This document shows positions 41,555 to 50,590 of a DNA stretch of 64,000 bases, one piece after another; the first letter of the stretch is position 1, and each line of letters opens with the position of its first letter. The DNA lies in contig NZ_QGGR01000001.1 in the NCBI RefSeq assembly GCF_003148685.1, positions 741,025 through 805,024 of the forward strand, written 5' to 3'. The stretch comes from Actinoplanes xinjiangensis. Lineage in GTDB: Bacteria; Actinomycetota; Actinomycetes; Mycobacteriales; Micromonosporaceae. Below the pieces are notes generated by a model, which saw only the letters and a list, made by a program, of their open reading frames with translations, was not told where the DNA came from and searched no databases. A program made the position numbers and the translations under genes.

Positions 41555-43185
41555 GCCGCCCCGACCAGTGCCGCCCACGACGAACTGATGTAGGAGAAGG
41601 ACGCCGGCGCCCCGGTGATCCGCTTGTTCAGGAAGAGCCGGTTGTACGACCCGGCGAGCGTGATCTGTAGTTTCGCCGGGCCGAAGACGGCCTGCGCGGC
41701 GACGAACCGCTCCGCCGACTTCGCCGGATCGGTCTCCGACACCGCACCGACGAGGTTCGCGGTGACACCGGCGTCCCCGTAGTTCGTCCAGTTGAACGGG
41801 GCGCCCTCGAGCACGAACCCGGGGGCGTAGTAGAGCGCGCCCGGTACCTCCAGATAGCCGGTGGTGGCGATGAAGTCGATGCCCTGGCGCAGCGCGGGGT
41901 CGTAGAACAGCCCGGCGAACTCGGCCGGCTGGAGCTGCCGGACGGTCATGGTCAGGCCGATCTGCCGGGCGGCGTCCTGGGCGATGGTGGCGGTCTGGAG
42001 CAGCGACTGGTCACCGGCCGGCGTCGCGATCACCAGGTCGGTACGGCTCGGGGCGGCCGCGGTGACCAGCTTCTTCGCGGCCTCCAGGTCGGCCTTCGAG
42101 GTGTCGGGGAGGGCGGCGTACCCGGCGTCGTAGACCGCCTTGGCCGGGCTGCCCTGCCAGGACAGCGGTGGGGTGAAGGTGCGCAGCGGCTCACCGGCGC
42201 CCTTGAGCACGCCGGCCACGTAGGAGGTCTTGTCGATCGCCAGGTCCAGGGCCTGCCGGATCCGCGGGTCGGCGGCCGGGCCGTCGGCGGCGACCGCGCC
42301 GAGGCTGAACGTCTCGGTGCTCGGGCCGAAGTACAGCGTGCCGGTGCCGGAGCGCCGGAGGGCGGCGATGCTGCCGACCGGGGCGCCGTAGACGCCGTCC
42401 ACCTCGCCGGCGAGCAGCGCACTGGTCAGGGTGCTGTGGTCGGTCAGGAAGACGAAGTCGAACCTCGCGGCCTTGGCCCGGCGGGCGGCGTCCCAGTAGC
42501 TGTCGTTGCGCTCCAGGGTGATCCGTGCGCCGTTGCGCCAGCCGGCGAGCTTGAACGGGCCGGTGCACATCAGGCCACCGGTGGCCGTACCGAACGCCGG
42601 TCCGGCTTTGGAGGTGAAGGCCTTCTGCACGATCGCACCGGGCACCCCGGCCATGTCCGGGACGAACTGCATGTCGGGCTTGCGGAAGCGGACGGTGACC
42701 TCGAGGGCGCCGGTGGCCTCGATCGCGGCGACGTTGGCGAAGACGTGTGCGGCGTAGGAGGCGAGTTCCGGGTCGCGGTGGCGGCTGAGGCTGTAGACCA
42801 CGTCGTCGGCGGTGAGCGCGCTGCCGTCCCAGAACGTGACGCCGTCGCGCAGGGTGATCACCACGGTGACCGGGTCCTTCTGCACGATCCCACTGGCCAG
42901 GCCGGGGCTCGTGGAGAAGTCGGTCTCCAGGCGCAGCAGGCTCTCGCAGAGGTTGGTGCCGACGGTGTTGGCCGAGTAGTCGCCGGTGCGGGCCGGGTCG
43001 AGGGAGGCCGGTTCGCCGGAGGGCAGCGCCCAGGTCACCGTCGCCACGTCACCGGTCGCGGCCGGGGTCGTCTCGACCAGCGTGATCGTCGTGGCGGCGG
43101 CCGGGCCGGCTCCCGGGCTGCCCGAGCAGGCGGTCAGGGCGAGGCCGAGCAGCAGTGCCGTCGCCGTTCCATATCTGAGCTTCAC
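41551..43185 (-). CDS. Extracellular solute-binding lipoprotein, family 5
   Basis: Captures the substrate for the Opp/Dpp-type importer. The 544 residues start with a lipoprotein signal (LLLGLALTAC, lipid-modified Cys20). The family 5 fold is clear: ALPSGEPASLDPARTGDYSANTVGTNLCESLLRL, TLRDGVTFWDGSALTADDVVYSL, TGPFKLAGWRNGARITLERNDSYWD and RQALDLAIDK. The GTG start follows GGGGGA. Peptides, nickel or other small solutes are bound by this family; the nearby amidase and CocE-like hydrolase suggest a peptide- or amide-like compound. A perfect GATTGTCAATC palindrome lies 56 bp upstream. Confidence 0.93.
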   Translation of the reverse strand: MKLRYGTATALLLGLALTACSGSPGAGPAAATTITLVETTPAATGDVATVTWALPSGEPASLDPARTGDYSANTVGTNLCESLLRLETDFSTSPGLASGIVQKDPVTVVITLRDGVTFWDGSALTADDVVYSLSRHRDPELASYAAHVFANVAAIEATGALEVTVRFRKPDMQFVPDMAGVPGAIVQKAFTSKAGPAFGTATGGLMCTGPFKLAGWRNGARITLERNDSYWDAARRAKAARFDFVFLTDHSTLTSALLAGEVDGVYGAPVGSIAALRRSGTGTLYFGPSTETFSLGAVAADGPAADPRIRQALDLAIDKTSYVAGVLKGAGEPLRTFTPPLSWQGSPAKAVYDAGYAALPDTSKADLEAAKKLVTAAAPSRTDLVIATPAGDQSLLQTATIAQDAARQIGLTMTVRQLQPAEFAGLFYDPALRQGIDFIATTGYLEVPGALYYAPGFVLEGAPFNWTNYGDAGVTANLVGAVSETDPAKSAERFVAAQAVFGPAKLQITLAGSYNRLFLNKRITGAPASFSYISSSWAALVGAA

Positions 43186-43240
43186 TGTTCCCCCTGGGCG
43201 GGCGGTGTGGTGTCCGCCTCAGGTTCCGCGCCGGGCCGTA

Positions 43241-43251
43241 GATTGTCAATC
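43241..43251. promoter_or_regulatory. Candidate TetR operator, copy A
   Basis: GATTG-T-CAATC, a perfect 5-1-5 palindrome between the importer operon and the divergent GGDEF-EAL gene. It is nearly the same as the site at 37514-37524 beside the TetR gene. Confidence 0.5.
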
Positions 43252-43291
43252 CTGGAAATCAACTATTAATTGCGCTCGTCGAAGGGGTATC

Positions 43292-45568
43292 GTGCTGACG
43301 AAGAACTCCGGTTCTCCTCGTCCCGGCGCCGCCCCGGCCGATACGTCCGGCATGCGTATGAGCGGGTTCCTCCGCCACCTGTGGTGGATCTACCTGGTGC
43401 TCGCCTCGACGGCGGCAGCGGCCTACGTGCTGACCCCGTTCAACGCCGCCACCCGCTGGGTGTATGTGCTGATCAACTGCACCGCGCCGATCGCCACCTG
43501 GATCGGTCTCACCCGCAACGCACCGCAACGCCGGCGCGGCTGGCAGATCATCGTGCTCGGACTCGCGCTCTCCGGAATCGGCGACATCATCTTCGCCTCG
43601 TACACCGCGCACGGCGTCAGCCCGCCGTTCCCCTCCGTGGCCGACGCCCTCTACCTGGCGGCCCACCTGGCCATCGCGGCCGGTGCGGCACTGCTGGCCG
43701 CCCGCTCCGGGCGCACCGCGTTCCTCGACTCCGCGGTGCTGCTCGCCCCGTTCGCCAGCATCGCCTGGCTGCTCGTGGTGAACCCGCTGGTCACCGAAGG
43801 CGGCACCGGCCTCGCCCGGTTCGTCGCGGTCGCCGCACCGGCCAGCACCCTGGTCGTGCTCTACTGCGCGCTCGCCCTGGCGCTCGGTGTCGAACTGCGC
43901 GCCCCCGGAGTCCGCTGGCTGCTCGGCGGCCTGATCGCCTGGTTCGTGTCCGACGCCCTCTACACCCACCAGGTGCTGACCGGCACGTACGTCGAGGGCA
44001 GGCTGATCGACCTGGGCTGGATGGCCATGCCGATCCTGATCGCCACGGCCGGCCTGCACCCGTCGATGGTCTACGCCAAACCCCACCGCGCCGGCGTCAG
44101 CACCCTCACCGTGACCCGGGCGCTCACCCTCTTCGGCGCCGCCCTCCTGCTGCCCACCGTACGCCTGTTCTGGGAGCCGGCCGCCGACCTTGCCCTGGTG
44201 ATCGGCGCCTGGGTGTCGGTCGCCCTGGTGGCGCTGCGCCTGCTCGCGCCGATCCACGACCTGGCCCGCCGGGTCGGCCACGACGCGCTCACCGGCCTGG
44301 CCAACCGCGCCCTGCTGATGGACCGGCTCGCCCTCGCCCTGGCCTCGCTGCCGTCCGAGGGGTCCACCCGGGTCGGCCTGCTCTTCTGCGACCTCGACCA
44401 CTTCAAGAACGTCAACGACAGCCTCGGCCACGACGCCGGCGACCAGCTGCTGGTCGCCATCGCACGAAGGCTGCACGGCGCGGTCCGCCCCGGCGACGTG
44501 GCGTGCCGGCTCGGAGGCGACGAGTTCGTCATCCTGATGCCGGCCGTCAGCGAGGACGACGCCGTCGCCGTCGCCGACCGGGTCGCCGCCGAGCTGGGCC
44601 GGCCGCTGCGCCTCACCGACGGCAGCGAGTTCTTCGCCTCCCTCTCCATCGGGTTGCGCACCACCGACCAGCTCAACGCCGACCCGGAGACCCTGCTCCA
44701 GGACGCCGACACCGCGATGTACCAGGCCAAGGCGGCCGGGCGTGGCCGGATGGTCCGCTTCGACGTGCAGAGCCGCACCGAGGCGTCCCGGCGGCTGCGG
44801 CGCGACGCCGACTTCCGCCGGGCGCTGGCCCAGCCGGGCGAGCTGTTCTGCGTCTACCAGCCGGTGTTCCGGGTCGACGACGGCAGCCTCAGCTCGGTCG
44901 AGGCACTGGCCCGCTGGCAGCACCCCACCGAGGGCGTCCTGCTGCCGGCCGCGTTCGTCGGGGTCGCCGAGGCCACCGGCACGGTCGGCCAGCTGTTCGC
45001 GGTCGTTCTCGACGAGTCCCTGCACGAGCAGCGGACCTGGTACAACCGGACCGGCCGCTGGGTGCCGGTCGCGGTCAACCTGTCCCCGCGCCAGATCGAA
45101 GCCGGCACCGCCGAGGTGGTGCTGGCCGCCCTCGACCGGGCCGGTGCCCCGGCGTCCGCGCTCACCCTCGAACTCACCGAGATGGGCCTGGCCATGCCGG
45201 AGACGGTGGAGGCCGCGCTCGGCCCGCTGCGCCGTGCGGGGGTGCAGATCGCCGTCGACGACTTCGGCACCGGGTACTCGTCGATGGCCCGCGTCGCCGA
45301 CCACGGCTGGGACATCGTCAAGATCGACGAGACCGTGGTGAACGGCATCGCCGGCGATCCGGCCCGCCGGGCACTCGCCGACGCCATGATCGGGATGGCA
45401 CACGCGCTCGGCATGGCCTCGCTGGCCGAGGGCGTCGACGACCGTGACGACCTGGCCGTCCTCGCCGAGCTGGGCTGTGAATACGCCCAGGGCTTCCTGC
45501 TGGCCCATCCGGTCGACGCCACCGGGATCCTGGAGATCCTGACCGCGCCGACCGCGATCAGTGCCTGA
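43292..45568 (+). CDS. Membrane-bound GGDEF-EAL cyclic-di-GMP enzyme
   Basis: Makes and/or degrades cyclic-di-GMP at the membrane. The N-terminal 320 or so residues contain eight or nine hydrophobic spans ([19 protein letters not shown] to [16 protein letters not shown]), a plain membrane sensor. The GGDEF domain has the intact LGGDEFVI signature (408-412) and [18 protein letters not shown]. The EAL domain has EALARW (E537), [17 protein letters not shown] and DDFGTGYSS; the next motif is DIVKIDE, and AEGVDD replaces the usual AEGVE. The GTG start has GAAGGGG 4 nt upstream. Both catalytic centres look usable, so the net activity is unclear. The last 11 bp overlap the convergent chemoreceptor gene. 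Confidence 0.9.
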   Translation: MLTKNSGSPRPGAAPADTSGMRMSGFLRHLWWIYLVLASTAAAAYVLTPFNAATRWVYVLINCTAPIATWIGLTRNAPQRRRGWQIIVLGLALSGIGDIIFASYTAHGVSPPFPSVADALYLAAHLAIAAGAALLAARSGRTAFLDSAVLLAPFASIAWLLVVNPLVTEGGTGLARFVAVAAPASTLVVLYCALALALGVELRAPGVRWLLGGLIAWFVSDALYTHQVLTGTYVEGRLIDLGWMAMPILIATAGLHPSMVYAKPHRAGVSTLTVTRALTLFGAALLLPTVRLFWEPAADLALVIGAWVSVALVALRLLAPIHDLARRVGHDALTGLANRALLMDRLALALASLPSEGSTRVGLLFCDLDHFKNVNDSLGHDAGDQLLVAIARRLHGAVRPGDVACRLGGDEFVILMPAVSEDDAVAVADRVAAELGRPLRLTDGSEFFASLSIGLRTTDQLNADPETLLQDADTAMYQAKAAGRGRMVRFDVQSRTEASRRLRRDADFRRALAQPGELFCVYQPVFRVDDGSLSSVEALARWQHPTEGVLLPAAFVGVAEATGTVGQLFAVVLDESLHEQRTWYNRTGRWVPVAVNLSPRQIEAGTAEVVLAALDRAGAPASALTLELTEMGLAMPETVEAALGPLRRAGVQIAVDDFGTGYSSMARVADHGWDIVKIDETVVNGIAGDPARRALADAMIGMAHALGMASLAEGVDDRDDLAVLAELGCEYAQGFLLAHPVDATGILEILTAPTAISA

Positions 45569-47159
45569 ACCCCCCGACGATCGCGGTCAGCTCCGACGCC
45601 AGCCGGGTCAGCTCGTCCGCGGCCTGCTGCGTCGTGCGGGCCCCGTCGGCGGTGGCGGCCGCCACGTCGGCGACCCCGCTGACGGTGACCGCCACCTCGC
45701 CGCTGTTGCCGGCCGCCTCCGCCACCGACCGGCTCATCTCGGCCGTCGTCGCGGTCTGCTCCTCCACCGCCGACGCGATCGTCGTGGTGTAGTCCCCGAT
45801 CAGCCCGATCACCTCGGTGATCTCCCCGATCGCCGTGGCCGCCGCGCTGCTCGACGACTGGATCGCCGCGATCCGGGCGGTGATCTCCTCGGTCGCCTTC
45901 GCGGTCTGCTGCGCCAGCTCCTTGACCTCGCCGGCCACCACCGCGAAGCCCTTGCCCAGCTCACCGGCCCGGGCCGCCTCGATCGTCGCGTTCAGGGCCA
46001 GCAGGTTCGTCTGCTCGGCGATGCTGGTGATCAGCTTGACCACCGCGCCGATCTCGGCGCTCGCCTCACCCAGCTCGGCGACCTGCGCGTTGGTCCGCTC
46101 GGCCACCGTCATCGCCTTCGTGGCCACCTGCGCGGCCTGCCCGGCGTTCGAGGCGATCTCGGTGATCGAGGCGCTCATCTCGTCCGCCCCCGCGGCGATC
46201 GACTGCACGCCGGCGTTGACCTCCTCCGAGGCCCGGGACGCACTCGTCGCCTTGATCGAGGCGTCGCCCGCCCCGGCCTGCAACTGCGCGGCCACCGCGG
46301 CGAGTTCCTCGGCCGCCGCCGACAGGCTCACCGCGGTCCGCGACATGTCGCCGCCGATCACCGACCGCAGCCGGGCCGTCGTCGCGTTCAGGGCCGACCC
46401 GAGCTGGCCGACCTCGTCCCCCGACCGCACGTCCACGGTCGCCGTCAGGTCGCCCTGCTCCACCCGGCGCAGCACGGCCACCACCCGGGCCAGCCCACCG
46501 CTCATCGAGCGGGCCACGTAGACGCCCACCGCCACCGCCAGCACCATGCCGACGACCAGGATGACGATCAACTCGGTACGCGCCGACAGGTACGCGTCCT
46601 CGGCGGCGGCCGCGGCGGCCGTACCCTCCCGCTGCTGGATCTCCTCCAGGGCGCCGAGCGCGTCACTGACCCTGTCGAAGGCCGGGTCGAAGGACTCCTC
46701 CTCGACCTTCGTCGCCTGTGCCCTGCGGTCCTGACGGCTCAGCGGCAGCACCTGCTCGTCGGCGACGGCGTACATCTCCTCGATCGCGTCCTCGAACTGC
46801 CCCCGCAGCGCCGCCTCGCCGTCGGCCTCCGGCGTCGCGGTGTACTCCTTCCACGCCGTGTCCAGCTCGGCACGGAACCGGGTGATCTCCTCCTCGCGGG
46901 CGGCCATCTCGGTCGGGCTGATCGCGACCACGTGCCGCAGGATGGTCGCACGGACCTCGTTGGCCAGGCCGTCGACCTCGGCCAGCTGCGCCGTCGGGAT
47001 CAGGTTGCGCTCGAAGATGCCGCCACCGGTCTCGTCGACCTCGCCCAGCTTGACGACGCCGACCACGCCCGCCACCGTCGCGGCGAACGCGGCCACCATC
47101 ACCACGGCCAGTACCTTGAACAGGACCGGTAGGTCGGCCCAGCCACCCTTGCGCGCCAT
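45558..47159 (-). CDS. Methyl-accepting chemotaxis protein
   Basis: A 533-residue chemoreceptor. TM1 lies near residues 14-36 and TM2 near 195-216; between them is a four-helix-bundle ligand domain ([20 protein letters not shown]). A HAMP domain follows ([20 protein letters not shown]). The cytoplasmic signalling hairpin has its conserved tip as [20 protein letters not shown] and [15 protein letters not shown], which bind CheA and CheW. It implies flagellar motility at some stage (zoospores in Actinoplanes-type organisms). No che genes are in the window. It overlaps the convergent cyclic-di-GMP gene by 11 bp. Confidence 0.95.
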   Translation of the reverse strand: MARKGGWADLPVLFKVLAVVMVAAFAATVAGVVGVVKLGEVDETGGGIFERNLIPTAQLAEVDGLANEVRATILRHVVAISPTEMAAREEEITRFRAELDTAWKEYTATPEADGEAALRGQFEDAIEEMYAVADEQVLPLSRQDRRAQATKVEEESFDPAFDRVSDALGALEEIQQREGTAAAAAAEDAYLSARTELIVILVVGMVLAVAVGVYVARSMSGGLARVVAVLRRVEQGDLTATVDVRSGDEVGQLGSALNATTARLRSVIGGDMSRTAVSLSAAAEELAAVAAQLQAGAGDASIKATSASRASEEVNAGVQSIAAGADEMSASITEIASNAGQAAQVATKAMTVAERTNAQVAELGEASAEIGAVVKLITSIAEQTNLLALNATIEAARAGELGKGFAVVAGEVKELAQQTAKATEEITARIAAIQSSSSAAATAIGEITEVIGLIGDYTTTIASAVEEQTATTAEMSRSVAEAAGNSGEVAVTVSGVADVAAATADGARTTQQAADELTRLASELTAIVGGFRH

Positions 47160-47212
47160 GCGGTCACCCCCGATGTCTAGCTAATACCGTTTCGCCCTCC
47201 TAGTCCGGGAAT

Positions 47213-48238
47213 TCACGCACCCGCCTGGTCCAGACGCGCCAGCTGACCGGCGTCGAGCTTGATGTCGAGCGCCGGCAGCAGGTTCTCGAACTGCTCCGGG
47301 GTACGCGGACCGATCAGCGGCAGCACCGGCGGCTCCGACCGGTGCAGCAACCACGAGAGGACCAGCTGGTTCGGGGTCACACCGAGCTCGGCGGCGAGAC
47401 CCGTGACCGCCTCCAGACGCGCGTCGGCGTCCGGTCCGGCGTACGACTCCATCATCCAGTGCTCGGCCCGCCGCGCCGGGTCGTCGTAGATGCCCTTCAC
47501 GATCGGCGAATAGGCGACCAGCGTCAGATCACGGTGCTCGGTCAGGTAGTCCAGCTGCTCGTCGTCGACGATCGACGCGTTGCTCAGGCCCGCCCGCCGC
47601 CGCAGATACGAATGCTGCTGCTGCACCGCGACCGGCGCCGGCCAGCCGTGCCGGTCACACAGCTGCCGGATCCGCTCCAGCCGCCAGGTCCGCACGTTCG
47701 ACCAGCCCAGATGGCGGACCTTGCCGGCCGACACCAGCCCGGCCAGTGCCTCCAGGGTCTCCTCCAACGGTGTCGCGCGGTCGTCGACGTGCACGTAGTA
47801 GAGGTCGACGTGGTCGGTCCCGAGCCGCCGCAGGCTGCCGTCCAGCGCATGCCGCAGAGTGTCCGCGCCCGCGCCGGCGAACGTCCGCCGCGCCAGGTCC
47901 CAGTCGGCCGTACCGTCCGCCGCCCACAGATCCGGCGAATACTCCGGAAGTGCGGTTCCCTTCGTGGCCAGGAAGATCTCGTCCCGGTTGCCGCGGTCCC
48001 GCATCCAGCGGCCCAGCAGTTCCTCGCTCTCCCCGCCCCGGCTGCCCGGCCGCGACCACCACTCGTAGCAGTCCGCGGTGTCGACGAACGACCCGCCCAG
48101 CTCGTGATAGCGGTCCAGGATGCGTACCGCCTCCGGCTCCGCGGTGGCGCTGCCCATCTGCATCGCCCCGAGTGCGAGGCTGCTGACCTGCTCGCCGGTC
48201 CGTCCCAGTTCGATCGTTCCGATACGCGTTGTACTCAT
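47213..48238 (-). CDS. Aldo/keto reductase
   Basis: NADPH-dependent carbonyl reductase with a TIM barrel, 341 residues. The catalytic set is present: Asp and Tyr in FVDTADCYEWW, Lys in FLATKGTAL, His in YYVHVDD. The phosphate-binding end reads PLIGPRTPEQFENLL. The start was chosen as the ATG 8 nt after the -10 box of the upstream promoter, which means the mRNA is nearly leaderless; another ATG two codons earlier is too close to the -10. The 19-bp-spacer promoter shows MerR-type control, so induction by an electrophile, drug or redox stress is likely. Confidence 0.9.
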   Translation of the reverse strand: MSTTRIGTIELGRTGEQVSSLALGAMQMGSATAEPEAVRILDRYHELGGSFVDTADCYEWWSRPGSRGGESEELLGRWMRDRGNRDEIFLATKGTALPEYSPDLWAADGTADWDLARRTFAGAGADTLRHALDGSLRRLGTDHVDLYYVHVDDRATPLEETLEALAGLVSAGKVRHLGWSNVRTWRLERIRQLCDRHGWPAPVAVQQQHSYLRRRAGLSNASIVDDEQLDYLTEHRDLTLVAYSPIVKGIYDDPARRAEHWMMESYAGPDADARLEAVTGLAAELGVTPNQLVLSWLLHRSEPPVLPLIGPRTPEQFENLLPALDIKLDAGQLARLDQAGA

Positions 48239-48246
48239 GGTCATCG

Positions 48247-48277
48247 ACGCTATGACCTGGAGCGCGCTCCAGGTCAA
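48247..48277 (-). promoter_or_regulatory. MerR-type promoter with a perfect 24-bp palindrome
   Basis: On the minus strand TTGACC and TAGCGT are 19 bp apart, too far for unaided polymerase but exactly the spacing that MerR-family activators correct by twisting DNA. The spacer lies within a perfect 24-bp palindrome (48253-48276, half-site TGACCTGGAGCG). No merR gene is adjacent, so the activator is encoded elsewhere. Confidence 0.85.
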
Positions 48278-48350
48278 CCCGCCGCCCCGGCGATCGCCAC
48301 GACGGCCCGTGATCGAATCAGTGGTGATGGTGAACCGGAGTTCCGTACCG

Positions 48351-49367
48351 ATGATCATGGTGGCCGGCGGGGAGATCGCCCTGTCGGACCGCCGCAGCCG
48401 ACGCCGGTGGACCGCCCCGGTCGCGCCGTTCGCGCTGGCCGCCGTGCCGGTCACCCGCGCTCTCTACGCCGAGGTGACCGGGGAGCGGCCGGGTGCCGCC
48501 CGCGGCGACCGGCTGCCGGTCGAGACGGTGTCCTGGTGGGACGCCCTGCGTTTCTGCAACGCCCTGTCCGTCCGCGACGGCCTGACCCCGGCCTACCGCC
48601 TGACCGCGCCGGTGCCCGACGAGCCCCCGGCACCGGGTGACCCGCGAGGTGGGCCGCCAGGCGGGCCGCCAGGCGGGCCGCCAGGTGGGCCGCCAGGTGG
48701 GCCGCCAGGTGGGCCGCCGGGTGGGCCGCCAGGTGGGCCGCCGGGTGGGCCGCCAGGTGGGCCGCCAGGTGGGCCGCCAGGCGGGCCGCCAGGCGGGCCG
48801 CCAGGTGGGCCGCCAGGTGGGCCGCCAGGTGGGCCGCCAGGTGGGCCGCCAGGTGGGCCGCCAGGTGGGCCGCCAGGTGGGCCGCCAGGTGGGCCGATCG
48901 AGCGCAACGGTCCCCTGTCGCCGGTGGACGGGCTGCTGCCCGGCGGGGACGTCCGGGCCGGCGACGGTGAGCCCGGGGTGGTGTGGGATCGCGGCGCCGA
49001 CGGCTACCGTCTGCCGACCGAGGCCGAGTGGGAACACGCCTGCCGGGCCGGCACCGACGGGCCCCGCTACGGCCCGCTGGACGACGTCGCCTGGCACCGC
49101 GGCAACTCCGGCGAACGATCGCACGACGTCGGCACCCGGCAGGCCAACCCGTGGGGGCTGCACGACATGCTCGGCAACGTGTGGGAGTGGTGCTGGGACG
49201 TCTACGACGCAGAGGTCTACGGCGCCTACCGGGTGCTGCGCGGCGGCGGCTGGTTCGACGAGCACTGGAGTTGCCGGGCCTCGGTGCGCCGCCGCAGCCA
49301 CCCCACCCTGCGCCTGGACGACATCGGTTTCCGGGTCGCCCGCAATGCCACGGCCGTGACGGCCTGA
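48351..49367 (+). CDS. FGE-sulfatase-fold (SUMF1-like) protein with a (GGPP)20 insert
   Basis: Belongs to the FGE-sulfatase / SUMF1 fold family, whose members activate sulfatases, build ergothioneine or bind sugars. The 338 residues include the family landmarks PVTRALYAEVTG, LPVETVSWWDALRFCNALS, YRLPTEAEWEHACRAG, NPWGLHDMLGNVWEWCWD and RVLRGGGWFDEHWSCRASVRR, ending IGFRVAR. True formylglycine-generating enzymes carry two active-site cysteines near the C-terminus; only one Cys remains there (WSCRAS), so that activity is doubtful. Residues about 100-182 are a GGPP tandem repeat inserted at a loop. The start was chosen for GGAG 10 nt upstream. No sulfatase gene is in the window. It is divergent from the aldo/keto reductase. 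Confidence 0.8.
   Translation: MIMVAGGEIALSDRRSRRRWTAPVAPFALAAVPVTRALYAEVTGERPGAARGDRLPVETVSWWDALRFCNALSVRDGLTPAYRLTAPVPDEPPAPGDPRGGPPGGPPGGPPGGPPGGPPGGPPGGPPGGPPGGPPGGPPGGPPGGPPGGPPGGPPGGPPGGPPGGPPGGPPGGPPGGPPGGPIERNGPLSPVDGLLPGGDVRAGDGEPGVVWDRGADGYRLPTEAEWEHACRAGTDGPRYGPLDDVAWHRGNSGERSHDVGTRQANPWGLHDMLGNVWEWCWDVYDAEVYGAYRVLRGGGWFDEHWSCRASVRRRSHPTLRLDDIGFRVARNATAVTA
48648..48896 (+). repeat. 12-bp coding tandem repeat, 20 units, (Gly-Gly-Pro-Pro)n
   Basis: GGYGGGCCGCCR repeats with only T/C or A/G silent changes; 20 full units plus a final GGP. Because the unit is nearly self-complementary, the minus strand can also be read as GGPP in one frame, and all six frames are open through the array. 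This explains the long spurious reading frames here. Copy number should change easily by slippage. Confidence 0.95.
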
Positions 49368-49393
49368 AGCACCATGCCCGTCCGGCCCGCACA

Positions 49394-49435
49394 GATCTTG
49401 TGGAGTTCCGCGATGACGGGGCACTCCACAAGATC
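49394..49435. terminator. Hairpin after the FGE-like gene
   Basis: A perfect 13-bp stem (GATCTTGTGGAGT and its complement) with a 16-nt loop, 26 nt after the stop of the FGE-like gene. It may end that transcript. It is also part of the inverted repeat block shared with 50591-50639. Confidence 0.6.
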
Positions 49436-49471
49436 GAGATGTGGGCCGCAGACCTCGACTCCGAAAGCTCT
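49423..49471. repeat. Left copy of a 49-bp inverted repeat
   Basis: This block matches the reverse complement of 50591-50639 at about 43 of 49 positions; the inner 29 bp (from GGGCCGCAGACCTCGAC) match at 27. The two copies face each other across 1.1 kb of repeats, like terminal inverted repeats, though no transposase lies between. Confidence 0.75.
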
Positions 49472-49557
49472 CGGAGTCTTTGCCGGCTTAGTCACTCTTG
49501 GCTGCCTCTGGCCGCAAATGCCCGCTTCAGGTGCACGCGAGTGGCCGCCGATCTTGC

Positions 49558-49746
49558 ACGGCTGGTCCCCACCGCTGTCTCACGGCCCTCGAAACAGCGG
49601 TGGGGACCAGCCAGGAAGATCCGGCTGGCTGCCACCGCTGTCTCAGCGCGCTTGAGACAGCGGTGAGAACCAGCCGGGAAGATCCGGCTGGCTGGCACTG
49701 CTGTCTCAGCGCGCTTGAGACAGCGGTGGGGACCAGCCGGGAAGAT
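49558..49746. repeat. Three tandem 63-bp units, each with a 57-bp hairpin
   Basis: Each unit is a long palindrome (CCGGCTGG, a variable few bases, CACCGCTGTCTC, a 9-nt loop, then the complement) joined by GAAGAT. Copies start at 49558, 49621 and 49684. The stem in the middle copy pairs at 21 of 24 positions; the changes are scattered. A fourth copy with a perfect 24-bp stem is at 62702-62758. The design is that of a REP-like dispersed palindrome. Confidence 0.92.
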
Positions 49747-50024
49747 CCACCGTGGCGCGGACTGTGTCCTCTGGCCATCCGTCCTGTCTTTCCAGTGTGG
49801 CCGGGGTGTCTTCAGGGCGGCGGGTGTGGTCTTCAGGGCGGCCGGGGTGGTCGGCAGGGCGGCGATGCATGTGGTCGCGGCGTCAATGCCGCTTGCTGTC
49901 GGCGGTTGGTGCTTGCCAGCGGCGGGGTGCGGTGTGTGCGGTGGTCGACGCCGTCCGCGGTGGTCGGTTGGTCGGTGTTCAGTTCGGCGGCCGGTTGCCG
50001 GAAGCGCGACGGGCAAAGGTGACC

Positions 50025-50163
50025 AGCGCACACGATGGCGGTTTGTGTGCGCTCGTCCCCGTCATGACATGGACCAGCGCCCACGATCCGAGGATCGTGC
50101 GCTTCTACCGTCGCGATAGCGCTGACCAGCGCACACGTTCGCCGATTGTGTGCGCTGATCAGC
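50025..50163. repeat. Three consecutive hairpins sharing AGCGC arms
   Basis: Hairpin 1 (50025-50053) has AGCGCACA arms. Hairpin 2 (50076-50103) has ACGATCC arms inside AGCGC flanks. Hairpin 3 (50121-50163) has a 16-bp stem with one mismatch and an 11-nt loop. All begin with (G)ACCAGCGC, so they look like diverged copies of one element. Confidence 0.75.
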
Positions 50164-50187
50164 GTGAAGGGCTTCGACCACCAGCAC

Positions 50188-50580
50188 CGACGCGGCGGCC
50201 GCCTGGCCAGCAGTGGCTGCGGGTGGTGGGTGGCGTTGGCGGGCTGGTGCGACGCGGCGGGGGCTTGGCCAGCAGGCGACCGTGGGGCTTGCGCGGCCCC
50301 GAAAGCCGGTATCGACGCGGCGGGCGCCTGGCCAGCAACGACTACGGAGGGTGGGTGGCGCGGGCGGGCTGGCGCGACGCGGCGGCCGCCTGGCCAGCAA
50401 CGACTACGGAGGGTGGGTGGCGCGGGCGGGCTGGCGCGACGCGGCGGCCGCCTGGCCAGCAGCAACTAAGGAGGGTGGGTGGCGTTGGCGGGCTGGTGCG
50501 ACGCGGCGGGGGCCTGGCCAGCAGCGACTGCGGGGCTTGCGCGGCCCTGGCAACCCGTATCGACGCGGCGGGGCGCCTGG
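50188..50580. repeat. Seven-unit tandem array, 62-63 bp period
   Basis: CGACGCGGCGG followed by SGCYTGGCCAGCA starts units at 50188, 50250, 50313, 50375, 50437, 50499 and 50561. Two spacer types alternate unevenly: a GGAGGGTGGGTGGCG type and a GGGGCTTGCGCGGCC type (units 2 and 6). The usual 62-bp period is not a multiple of three, so the array is not coding. Confidence 0.9.
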
Positions 50581-50590
50581 CTGCGTCCGG

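Noticed and set aside
43259..45508. 749-residue minus-strand frame across the GGDEF-EAL gene
   Set aside because: Antisense shadow; the plus strand has intact GGDEF and EAL signatures.
48593..48907. Minus-strand (GGPP)n protein
   Set aside because: Produced by the near self-complementary 12-bp repeat; the flanking minus-strand residues are not protein-like, whereas the plus frame joins two halves of a known fold.
50188..50580. CRISPR array
   Set aside because: Spacers are not unique and repeats are long and imperfect; no cas genes are nearby.
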